Translations under genes and position numbers: made by a program
Source of the DNA: Peptoniphilus_A olsenii
GTDB taxonomy: Bacteria > Bacillota > Clostridia > Tissierellales > Peptoniphilaceae
NCBI RefSeq assembly: GCF_040545475.1
Contig: NZ_JBEPMA010000005.1
Span: 62,001 to 126,000, forward strand
Length of the DNA: 64,000 nucleotides
Direction: 5' to 3'
Part shown: positions 8,723 to 16,469 of the stretch, in pieces
Layout of the letters: each line of letters opens with the position of its first letter
Numbering within the stretch: position 1 is the stretch's first letter
The notes under the pieces: model-generated
The model's input: the letters and a program-made list of their open reading frames with translations, nothing else
Told to the model about the DNA's origin: nothing
Databases searched by the model: none

Positions 8723-9850
8723 ATGACTAAATATGATGATAAATTTAAGTTTGATGAACTTATTGAAAAAGCAATAAGAGAGGAGAATTTTAAACAATTA
8801 AATGAATTTATTGAAGATATTGGTGAAGGAATAGGTTCGGCGGTTGATATTACAAGAAAATCCTTCGATCGTTTTATGAATAAGAAGAACACTGATATAC
8901 CATATTCTATTCAAAATGACGACAGGATTATTAACCAAAAACCTAAAACCATAAAAAGAGTGAAAAATTGGGATAGATCTTTAAAATTCTCAATCGCCTT
9001 TCACACTGTGTTTCTTTTATCTATATTAATAGATATTTTCGATGGTGCTGGGTTTTTTGTTGATTTACCTCTCGTTATTTTTTGGATAATCCCAGCTTTT
9101 ATATTATCGGCTTATGGATTGTATAGAAATAAAAAATCAAAAGAACAAATAATAAGATTTAGAAAATATACAAGAGAAATTGGTAATAACACCGTAATAC
9201 CAGTTTCTGATTTAGCAGTAGCAACAGCCAAACCTGTAGATTTTACTATTAAAGACTTGTTAGATCTTATTAACAAAGACTTTTTCAGACAAGCTAGAAT
9301 AGTTGAAAATGGAAACTTATTTATTTTAGATTCCAAAACTTATAAACTATATAAAGAAGAAGTATTAAATAGTGAATTAAAAGATATAGATGAAAAACAA
9401 TTAGAAAAGAATAAAGATGATACAAGAGTATTATTAAATAAAGCACGAGTTCATATAACAGAACTTACAAAATTGTCTGAAGAAATAAGTGAACCTATGA
9501 AATCTAAAATTATTGAACTACTAAAAACAATAACTAAGATTTTTAGCATTGTAAAAGAGAATCCAACTACTTCTGATAATTTAGAAAAAGCAATAGAGTA
9601 CTATTTGCCGATAACTGTAAAAATATCGGACAACTATAAAGAGATGAATGAAAGACCAACAGAGTCAGTAAAATCATCACTTGCTGAAATTGAAAATACT
9701 ATGGATACAATTTTAGTAGCTTTTGATAAAATTTTAGACAATTTGTATGCAGATAAAATGCTTGATTTATCTAGTGATATTAGTGTGTTAAAAACAATGC
9801 TTAAACAAGAAGGACTTCTTGATGAAGATGACTTTAAAATAGGGAGGTAA
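8723..9850 (+). CDS. XpaC-like membrane protein (5-bromo-4-chloroindolyl phosphate hydrolysis family)
   Basis: 375 aa. The N-terminal 80 residues are charged and cytosolic, followed by two hydrophobic segments (about residues 90-110 and 118-133, IAFHTVFLLSILI and PLVIFWIIPAFILSAYGL). A long helical domain extends to the C-terminus. The gene sits directly before a TelA-family gene, the same pairing as xpaC-yaaN of Bacillus, which supports the call more than the sequence alone. The family name comes from a cloning phenotype and does not describe a proven phosphatase. Start ATG with GAGGTGA upstream. Confidence 0.75.
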   Translation: MTKYDDKFKFDELIEKAIREENFKQLNEFIEDIGEGIGSAVDITRKSFDRFMNKKNTDIPYSIQNDDRIINQKPKTIKRVKNWDRSLKFSIAFHTVFLLSILIDIFDGAGFFVDLPLVIFWIIPAFILSAYGLYRNKKSKEQIIRFRKYTREIGNNTVIPVSDLAVATAKPVDFTIKDLLDLINKDFFRQARIVENGNLFILDSKTYKLYKEEVLNSELKDIDEKQLEKNKDDTRVLLNKARVHITELTKLSEEISEPMKSKIIELLKTITKIFSIVKENPTTSDNLEKAIEYYLPITVKISDNYKEMNERPTESVKSSLAEIENTMDTILVAFDKILDNLYADKMLDLSSDISVLKTMLKQEGLLDEDDFKIGR

Positions 9851-9855
9851 ATTAA

Positions 9856-10980
9856 ATGGACAGGGAAATAAAGCTAACTTTAGATGGGGCAGATAGCAGT
9901 ATAGATGCTGAGGAAAAAATAGAATCAAAATTACAACAAAAAGATATAGAAAAAGTTCAATTAACTCCAGAAGAACAAAAACAAGTTGATGAATTTGCCA
10001 ACTCCATAGATATAACGAATTCTAATGTAGTTTTACAATATGGAGTTGGAGCACAAAGAAAACTTTCTAACTTTTCAGAAAGAACTCTTGAAACAGTAAG
10101 ATCTAAAGACTTAGGAGAAGTTGGAGAGTTACTTTCAGGAGTAGTTAATGAACTGAAAAATTTTGATATTGATGAAGACGACAATAAAATTGTAGGCTTT
10201 TTCAAAAAACAGATGAACAACATGACATCCATTAAGACGAAATATGACTCTGCTCAAAAAAATGTAGACAATATAATAAAAGCATTAGAAAATCATCAAG
10301 TTACGCTTATGAAAGATATAGCGATGCTTGACCAAATGTATGAATTAAATGAATCATATTACAAGGAACTTAGCATGTATATCTTGGCAGGCAGAAAAAA
10401 ACTTGAAGAAGCAAGAACCGTTGAATTACCAAAACTACAATCAGAAGCATCAAGTACAAATCTACCTGTAGATGCACAAAGAGCTAACGATTATGTAAAT
10501 TTGATAAATAGATTTGAGAAAAAATTACATGATTTAGATTTAACTAGAATGATTTCTATTCAAATGGCACCTCAAATTCGTATGGTTCAATCATCGAACA
10601 CAGTTATGGTAGAAAAAATTCAATCAACTATTGTAAATACTATTCCTCTTTGGAAATCACAAATGGTAATAGCACTAGGAGCTAATCATTCAAAAGAAGC
10701 TGCCAGAACTACTAAAGAGGTAACAGACTTAACAAATAAATTGCTCCGCAAAAATGCCGATACTTTAAAACAAACAACAATAGACACAGCCAGACTTTCT
10801 GAAAGAGGCATAGTGGATGTAGATACAATAAAACATACAAATGAACAACTAATCTCTGCCTTAAATGAAGTTAGACAAATTCAAATAGAAGGGCACAAGA
10901 AACGCGAAGAAGCAGGAGTTCAACTAATGCAAATAGAAGAAAATTTAAAAAATTCTTTAAGAGAAATTGCAAATAAATAG
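9856..10980 (+). CDS. TelA/YaaN family protein (toxic anion resistance family)
   Basis: 374 aa, almost entirely helical and coiled-coil-rich, with no membrane segment. It contains the family-typical core QMAPQIRMVQSSN (about residues 236-248) and NTIPLWKSQMVIALG soon after. The family is linked to tellurite and other toxic anion resistance in some plasmids and, in Bacillus, to antimicrobial stress; the chromosomal function is unclear. Start ATG follows GGGAGG and lies five bases after the xpaC-like gene, with which it probably forms a functional pair. It is the last gene of the cca operon. Confidence 0.85.
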   Translation: MDREIKLTLDGADSSIDAEEKIESKLQQKDIEKVQLTPEEQKQVDEFANSIDITNSNVVLQYGVGAQRKLSNFSERTLETVRSKDLGEVGELLSGVVNELKNFDIDEDDNKIVGFFKKQMNNMTSIKTKYDSAQKNVDNIIKALENHQVTLMKDIAMLDQMYELNESYYKELSMYILAGRKKLEEARTVELPKLQSEASSTNLPVDAQRANDYVNLINRFEKKLHDLDLTRMISIQMAPQIRMVQSSNTVMVEKIQSTIVNTIPLWKSQMVIALGANHSKEAARTTKEVTDLTNKLLRKNADTLKQTTIDTARLSERGIVDVDTIKHTNEQLISALNEVRQIQIEGHKKREEAGVQLMQIEENLKNSLREIANK

Positions 10981-11185
10981 TTATAAATTATAGATATATT
11001 ACACATTGATATATTTAGATTGAAATATATGAAAATCAAAGAAATTATTTTTAACTAAATAAAATTTTCAAAAATTTAAAACTCAATCAGTAGACAGATA
11101 TTTATATGATGCCTATCTTTATATTATCAATAAATATTAAAAATCATATAGTTTAACTTGTATAATTTAATATAAAGTAAAAATA
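10981..11185. other. A+T-rich gap without a recognisable gene
   Basis: The gap between the telA-like stop and the convergent EIIC gene runs to 11323. Apart from the hairpin at 11191-11226, I see only A+T-rich sequence with no open frame, RNA motif or repeat. Confidence 0.6.
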
Positions 11186-11234
11186 AAATAGAGATAATCC
11201 TATAGTGATATTTATAGGATTATCTCATTTTTAT
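11185..11234. terminator. Bidirectional terminator between telA-like and EIIC genes
   Basis: Perfect 14-bp stem, GAGATAATCCTATA (11191-11204) with its complement at 11213-11226, an 8-base loop, then ATTTTTAT on the plus strand. The minus side is also T-rich. Confidence 0.8.
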
Positions 11235-11323
11235 GAGCTTTATTTTAATTATTTTATATAATTATGGGTTTGATTTCTGTTCAATAATAATCTTATATCA
11301 AAAAACTTTAGTATCAAACTAAT

Positions 11324-12343
11324 TTATTTTTTGAAAGCTAAAGTCATATCGCCATCTTTAATAAGTTCATGTTTTCTCATCACGATATAAATGATATAAG
11401 ATAAAATAGCAGGCAAGATTATATGCATTAAAATTATTATTGGTAGTAGTTTTTTAAAGGGGACATCGGGCATAGCATTGAAAGTTGATATTTGTCCAAC
11501 AAGTCCACTTGTTCCCATACCAGAGCCTAGAGGAGTGTTTTCTAGCTTGAATACAATTGTTGCAACGGGACCAAGTATTGCGGATGCCACGGTAGGAGGA
11601 ACGAGAATAAGTGGATTTTTGATGATGTTAGGCATCTGTAACATACTAGTACCTAACCCTTGAGCAGCCAAACCTTCCATTCCATTGTCTCTAAAAGAGA
11701 TAACAGCAAATCCAATCATTTGACAACAACAACCAATAGTAGCAGCTCCACCAGCTAGAGAAGATAAAGACAACATCATGCACAAAGCAGCAGATGATAT
11801 CGGAAGAGTCAGAACAATACCAACTATAACAGAAACAATTACACCCATTATAAATGGTGCTTTATCTGTAGCATTCATAATTATGTCGCCCAGAAAGTTC
11901 ATAAAAGACTGTATGTAGGGACTGACAAATGTTGCCATAAAAACTCCAGTCAAAACTGTGATTGTCGGTGTTATAATGATATCTATTTTGGTTTTACCAC
12001 TTACTAATTTTCCAAATTCTATTGCAAAAATAGTTGCGATATATACTCCCATTGGGCCACCTAGTTCATTTCCAGCTATGCCCACAACTGTAGAAGAAAA
12101 TACTACTAGGCTGGGTGCACCGAGTGCAAAAGCTATGGCGACGGCAATTGCAGGACCTGTTGCTTTTTGGGCTAGAGGCCAAAGAATTTCGTTTAAAAAA
12201 TCTATATTAAAACTATTTCCAATAGTATTTAAAATAGTTCCAACTAGAAGTGTTGCGAACAAACCATAAGCCATAGCTCCTAAGGCATCAACGAAATATA
12301 ATTTCGATTTACTTTTAATTTTTTGTTTTAAATTTTCTGTCAC
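11324..12343 (-). CDS. PTS EIIC_2-type membrane protein (PfoR-like)
   Basis: 339 aa with roughly nine to ten hydrophobic segments and no EIIA or EIIB domain. The sequence (LGAMAYGLFATLLVGTIL near the start, GMGTSGLVGQ near 285) fits the EIIC_2 family, which includes Clostridium perfringens PfoR. Members look like the membrane channel of a sugar phosphotransferase system but usually occur alone, so transport substrate and mechanism are uncertain. GTG start, chosen because AAGGAG lies seven bases upstream. It is monocistronic, convergent with the cca operon and divergent from the redox operon. Confidence 0.8.
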   Translation of the reverse strand: MTENLKQKIKSKSKLYFVDALGAMAYGLFATLLVGTILNTIGNSFNIDFLNEILWPLAQKATGPAIAVAIAFALGAPSLVVFSSTVVGIAGNELGGPMGVYIATIFAIEFGKLVSGKTKIDIIITPTITVLTGVFMATFVSPYIQSFMNFLGDIIMNATDKAPFIMGVIVSVIVGIVLTLPISSAALCMMLSLSSLAGGAATIGCCCQMIGFAVISFRDNGMEGLAAQGLGTSMLQMPNIIKNPLILVPPTVASAILGPVATIVFKLENTPLGSGMGTSGLVGQISTFNAMPDVPFKKLLPIIILMHIILPAILSYIIYIVMRKHELIKDGDMTLAFKK

Positions 12344-12391
12344 TTGAAATCTCCTTTTTAAATAATATGATAAATAAATTCAACACTTTAT

Positions 12392-12419
12392 ATTTTATCT
12401 TATTTAAGTGGTAATACAA
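12392..12419 (-). promoter_or_regulatory. Probable promoter of the EIIC_2 gene
   Basis: On the minus strand, TTGTAT (12419-12414), 16-base spacer, TAAAAT (12397-12392). The predicted leader is about 40 bases. Confidence 0.45.
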
Positions 12420-12862
12420 CATTCTATTATAAAAAATTATAAAGAAAGTGAAAAAGACAAATATAAATAGAATTGATTAATATTATACATGAATTCATTA
12501 AAAAATTAACAATATTTTTTCAATTATAATGATTTGCCAATTAAAAATAATATTGATGAATAGATTACAAAACTATCTTTTGTCTATTATATATGTTTAT
12601 TCTAGTTTGGTATGGCTAGATTAATAGATAAATTTAAATGAATTTAATATATAAAAGAGTAGTGTTAACATAATGGGAAATCATTATTTATTTTTTAATG
12701 TGTATTGGTATACATAAGAAATTATTATTTTGGGAAAGGTGTTTTTATTTTTTTTATTGGGTATAATAAAAAGGAAAGAAATGTTATAAAAAAATCTATG
12801 AAAATTACTGAAAAACGAATATGTCTGCAATTATGAAATTAGTATTAAAAATTAAAAAAACT
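12420..12862. other. Long A+T-rich intergenic region
   Basis: This is the largest gene-free stretch in the window. I see no convincing open frame, RNA fold or repeat family in this part; it separates two divergent units and is followed by a strong plus-strand promoter. Confidence 0.6.
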
Positions 12863-12891
12863 TTGACACTTTTGAAAGGTTATTGTATACT
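12863..12891 (+). promoter_or_regulatory. Strong sigma-A-type promoter of the redox operon, with a repeated ATTGTATAC element
   Basis: TTGACA (12863-12868), 17 bases, TATACT (12886-12891). The -10 lies inside ATTGTATAC (12882-12890), which is repeated exactly at 12898-12906 at a 16-base period, just at the predicted start site. Because GTATAC is palindromic, the pair also reads as an inverted repeat, a plausible repressor site. The leader is about 85 bases. Confidence 0.7.
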
Positions 12892-12981
12892 ATAATCATT
12901 GTATACCGAAAAGGTATTGATTATTTTCATGTTTTTTTTATTGAAAACATTCACAAGTATTTATTTTAAGAGGAGGCAATT

Positions 12982-14919
12982 ATGTCAAGCATGTACAAAA
13001 CAACTGAGGAACATGAAGAACTTCGTAAAGCTATCAGAGCTTTTGCAGAAGCAGAAATCAAACCATTATCTTTTGGTTTGGACCAAAACAATGAATTTCC
13101 AGAAGAAATCATCAAACAAATAGGTGAACACGGATGGATGGGACTACCGTATTCAGAAGAAGAAGGTGGAGCAGGAAAAGACGTTATCTCTTATGCAATT
13201 GCTGTTGAAGAGCTTTCAAGAGTAGATGCGGGTGTAGGAGTTGTACTTTCTGCACATACTTCATTAGGCTCATATCCAATTCAAGCTTTTGGAACTAAAG
13301 AACAAAAAGAAAAATATTTAAAGCCACTTGCACAAGGTAAAAAACTTGGTGCCTTTGGTCTTACTGAACCAAATGCTGGTTCTGATGCTGGTGGTACAGA
13401 AACAACTGCTGTACTTGAGGGTGACTATTATATTTTAAATGGTAATAAAATATTTATTACTAACGCACCTGCTGCTGATGTATATATAGTTTATGCAGTC
13501 ACTACTCCAGGAATTGGTACTCATGGAATTTCGGCATTCATTGTTGAAAAGGGATGGGAAGGCTTTACATTTGGAGATCACTATGACAAATTAGGTATCA
13601 GATCCTCAACTACAGCTGAACTTCAATTTAATAATGTAAAAGTTCCTAAAGAAAATCTACTTGGTAAAGAAGGCCAAGGATTTAGAATTGCGATGCAAAC
13701 ACTTGATGGCGGTAGAATCGGAATAGCATCTCAAGCTCTAGGAATTGCTCAAGGAGCATACGAAGAAGCTCTTGCTTATGCTAAAGAAAGAATTCAATTT
13801 GGAAGACCGATTGCTCAACAACAAGCTGTAGCATTTAAAATAGCTGATATGGCTACTAAAATTAGAGCTGCAAGACTTATGGTTTACTCAGCCGCTGAAA
13901 TGAAACAAAATCATGAAAACTATTCAATGGAAGCTGCGATGTGTAAAACTGTTGCATCTGAAGTTGCAATGTGGGTTGTTAATGAAGCACTTCAAATCCA
14001 TGGTGGTAATGGATACCTTAAAGGAATGGCTGTTGAAAGATTCTTTAGAGATGCAAAAATTACTACTATCTATGAAGGAACTTCTGAAATTCAAAGAGTT
14101 GTTGTTGCAAGTAATTTAATTGGTAAAGCACCCAAAAAAAAGGGAAAAGCAGCAATAATAGATAAAAAAGCAGGTCCCATTACTGGTGACAGAAAAAGAG
14201 AAATAATCAAAGCCGATACTGCACAAGAAGCGGTAGATATACTTGTTCAAAATTTAAAGAAAGATGGATATGATTTTTCAGTAGGAATTCCAATGGATAC
14301 TCCTGTATATGAAGCTGAAAGAGTAGTTTCTGTGGGGAATGCTATTGGATCAGAAGAAAATATGGATATTGCAAGAGACCTTGCTCATGCTGCTGGTGCC
14401 GCACTTGGTGGTTCTAGACCTGTAGCTGAAACTCTTAAATTAATTCCTCTTGAAAGATATGTTGGTATGTCTGGACAAAAATTCAATGGTAACTTATATA
14501 TTGCTTGTGGTATTTCTGGAGCAGTCCAACACCTAAAAGGAATCAAGAATGCTTCAACAATTGTTGCTATTAATAAGAATGCAGGAGCACCAATTTTCAA
14601 AAATTGTGATTATGGAATAGTTGGAGATATATTTGAAATAATGCCTCTACTAGCAGAATCACTAGGTACTGGAGAAAAAGAACCTGCTCCTCCAATGAAA
14701 AAAGTTAGAAGATCTAAACCAAGAAAACTAGCTCCTAATTATAAAGTTATGGTTTGTCCTGGTTGCGGTTATGAATATGACCCTAATGTAGGTGACCCTG
14801 AAGGCGAAATCGATCCTGGTACAGATTTTGATAGATTACCAGATGATTGGACTTGCCCAGAATGTCAAGAAGAAAAACAAAACTTTATTCCTGAAGAATA
14901 TCCTGAAGATAGAAAATAA
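12982..14919 (+). CDS. Acyl-CoA dehydrogenase fused to ETF-alpha-type FAD domain and rubredoxin
   Basis: 645 aa, much longer than a plain acyl-CoA dehydrogenase (about 380). Residues 1-380 are a short-chain acyl-CoA dehydrogenase with the catalytic base Glu365 in YEGTSEIQR. Residues about 405-565 match the C-terminal FAD domain of ETF alpha, including its signature from 505 (LYIACGISGAVQH). A K/R-rich linker leads to a rubredoxin with Cys592, Cys595, Cys625 and Cys628 (CPGCG and CPEC). No ETF beta or ETF-alpha N-terminal domain is present. Expected activity: oxidation of a short acyl-CoA (butyryl-CoA is the likely candidate), with electrons passing through the fused FAD to the Fe(Cys)4 centre. 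The next gene, a flavodiiron protein, normally takes electrons from rubredoxin. ATG with AGGAGG upstream. Confidence 0.93.
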   Translation: MSSMYKTTEEHEELRKAIRAFAEAEIKPLSFGLDQNNEFPEEIIKQIGEHGWMGLPYSEEEGGAGKDVISYAIAVEELSRVDAGVGVVLSAHTSLGSYPIQAFGTKEQKEKYLKPLAQGKKLGAFGLTEPNAGSDAGGTETTAVLEGDYYILNGNKIFITNAPAADVYIVYAVTTPGIGTHGISAFIVEKGWEGFTFGDHYDKLGIRSSTTAELQFNNVKVPKENLLGKEGQGFRIAMQTLDGGRIGIASQALGIAQGAYEEALAYAKERIQFGRPIAQQQAVAFKIADMATKIRAARLMVYSAAEMKQNHENYSMEAAMCKTVASEVAMWVVNEALQIHGGNGYLKGMAVERFFRDAKITTIYEGTSEIQRVVVASNLIGKAPKKKGKAAIIDKKAGPITGDRKREIIKADTAQEAVDILVQNLKKDGYDFSVGIPMDTPVYEAERVVSVGNAIGSEENMDIARDLAHAAGAALGGSRPVAETLKLIPLERYVGMSGQKFNGNLYIACGISGAVQHLKGIKNASTIVAINKNAGAPIFKNCDYGIVGDIFEIMPLLAESLGTGEKEPAPPMKKVRRSKPRKLAPNYKVMVCPGCGYEYDPNVGDPEGEIDPGTDFDRLPDDWTCPECQEEKQNFIPEEYPEDRK

Positions 14920-14933
14920 TTGGGAGGTAGCAA

Positions 14934-16178
14934 ATGTATAATATAAGACAAGTAGCAGAAGATTTATATTTTGTAGGTGGAAATGATAAAAGACTAGAAC
15001 TTTTTGAAAATATGTTTCCTATTCCAGATGGAGTATCCTACAATTCATATCTTCTTTTAGATGAAAAGACAGTAGTAGTAGATTCAGTTGACTGGTCAAT
15101 TACTAGAGATTATATAAGAAAAATTGAAATTTTACTTGATGGAAGAGATCTTGATTACATGCTAATTCATCATATGGAACCAGACCACTGTGGAGCTATT
15201 GAAGAAGTATGTATAAGATGGCCTAATGTTCATATTATTGCAAGTGAACAAGGATTCCAATTTATGAGACAAATGGGATATAATATTCCAGAAGATCAAA
15301 CTATAATCGTAGAAGAAGGCGACACTATGAATTTTGGTAAACATACTTTTGCCTTCTTAGAAGCACCAATGGTTCACTGGCCAGAAGTGTTAATGTCTTT
15401 AGACACAACTAATGGAGTATTATTCTCAGCGGATGGTTTTGGTTCATTTAAATCATTAGATGGTAAACTATTTGCAGATGAGGTCGATTGGGAAAGAGAT
15501 TGGCTTGATGAGGCTAGAAGATATTTAACAAATATAGTTGGAAAGTACGGTCCATTTATTCAAGATGTACTAAAAAAGGCTGATCCACTTCTACCACAAA
15601 TAAAATATATTGCACCACTTCATGGTCTTGTATGGAGAGAAAATTTAGAATATTTCATCGATAAATATGACAAATGGTCAAAATATGAGCCTGAAGAAGA
15701 AGGTGTGTTAATTGTTTATGCATCAATGTATGGAAATACAGCAAATGCAGCTCAAGAATTGGCAAACAATCTTGTTATGAAGGGTGTTAAAAAAGTAGAA
15801 GTTTATGATGTATCAAAGACTGATATTTCAGTATTGATTTCAAAATCTTTCCAATATTCTCACATTGTTTTAGCATCTGTAACTTATAATCTTGGAATTT
15901 ATCCTAAGATGAAAAATTACCTTATGGACTTAGCAGCTCTAAATGTTCAAAATAGAACAGTAGCTATTATCGAAAATGGTACTTGGGCTTGTACTGTAGG
16001 GGACAAAATGGAAGAATTCATTGATGAAAACCTAAAATTATTTGATGTATTAAATGAAAGAGTTACAATTAACACTGCATTAACAGAAGCTAACAAAAAT
16101 GATATGGAATCTCTAGAAGATGCTATTGTTGAATCAATGAAAAAAATTAGAGAAGTTAAAGAAAAATTTGAAGACTAA
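14934..16178 (+). CDS. A-type flavodiiron protein (O2/NO reductase)
   Basis: 414 aa. The N-terminal metallo-beta-lactamase-like domain carries the diiron motif HMEPDH (His80, Glu82, Asp84, His85), a later MVHWPE segment and the LHGLVW ligand histidine. A C-terminal flavodoxin domain begins near residue 255 (VYASMYGNTANAA). It ends after the flavodoxin, so it has no rubredoxin domain of its own, the usual class A layout needing an external rubredoxin donor. Such a donor is fused to the upstream acyl-CoA dehydrogenase, 14 bases away. The family reduces O2 to water or NO to N2O in the cytoplasm of anaerobes. ATG preceded by GGGAGG. Confidence 0.93.
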   Translation: MYNIRQVAEDLYFVGGNDKRLELFENMFPIPDGVSYNSYLLLDEKTVVVDSVDWSITRDYIRKIEILLDGRDLDYMLIHHMEPDHCGAIEEVCIRWPNVHIIASEQGFQFMRQMGYNIPEDQTIIVEEGDTMNFGKHTFAFLEAPMVHWPEVLMSLDTTNGVLFSADGFGSFKSLDGKLFADEVDWERDWLDEARRYLTNIVGKYGPFIQDVLKKADPLLPQIKYIAPLHGLVWRENLEYFIDKYDKWSKYEPEEEGVLIVYASMYGNTANAAQELANNLVMKGVKKVEVYDVSKTDISVLISKSFQYSHIVLASVTYNLGIYPKMKNYLMDLAALNVQNRTVAIIENGTWACTVGDKMEEFIDENLKLFDVLNERVTINTALTEANKNDMESLEDAIVESMKKIREVKEKFED

Positions 16179-16201
16179 TTGATTAGATATATTTAAAAGT
16201 A

Positions 16202-16252
16202 AAAATTGGAGCCTTTCTGACTAGTAGGAAAGAGAGGTTCCAATTTTTTATT
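16202..16252 (+). terminator. Terminator of the redox operon
   Basis: Imperfect stem AAATTGGA...TCCAATTT with inner pairs CCTTTCT/AGGAAAG, followed by a T run. Confidence 0.7.
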
Positions 16253-16401
16253 TATTAGAAGCTTACCCTTAATAAATATTAGTATAATTTGCATTCAATA
16301 TTTATTTGTTTAATTTCCAGACTTGTTAATATTACAATTTAAATGAGTGTTGCTTTCAAGACATAATAATAAAAAAATTTTACAATTAAATCTCATTTTC
16401 A

Positions 16402-16434
16402 CTAAAAAAGCACTCATGTCGAGTGCTTTTTTAA
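16402..16434. terminator. Terminator of hutU (bidirectional)
   Basis: Perfect stem AAAAAAGCACTC (16404-16415) with GAGTGCTTTTTT (16421-16432), loop ATGTC. The stem's own A/T tracts provide T tails on both strands. Confidence 0.8.
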
Positions 16435-16469
16435 ATATATATATTAAACATTAAGATAATAAACAATAA

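Noticed and set aside
12899..13123. 74-codon plus-strand frame starting before the acyl-CoA dehydrogenase gene
   Set aside because: It overlaps the true gene in another frame, starts at the predicted transcription start and has no ribosome-binding site.
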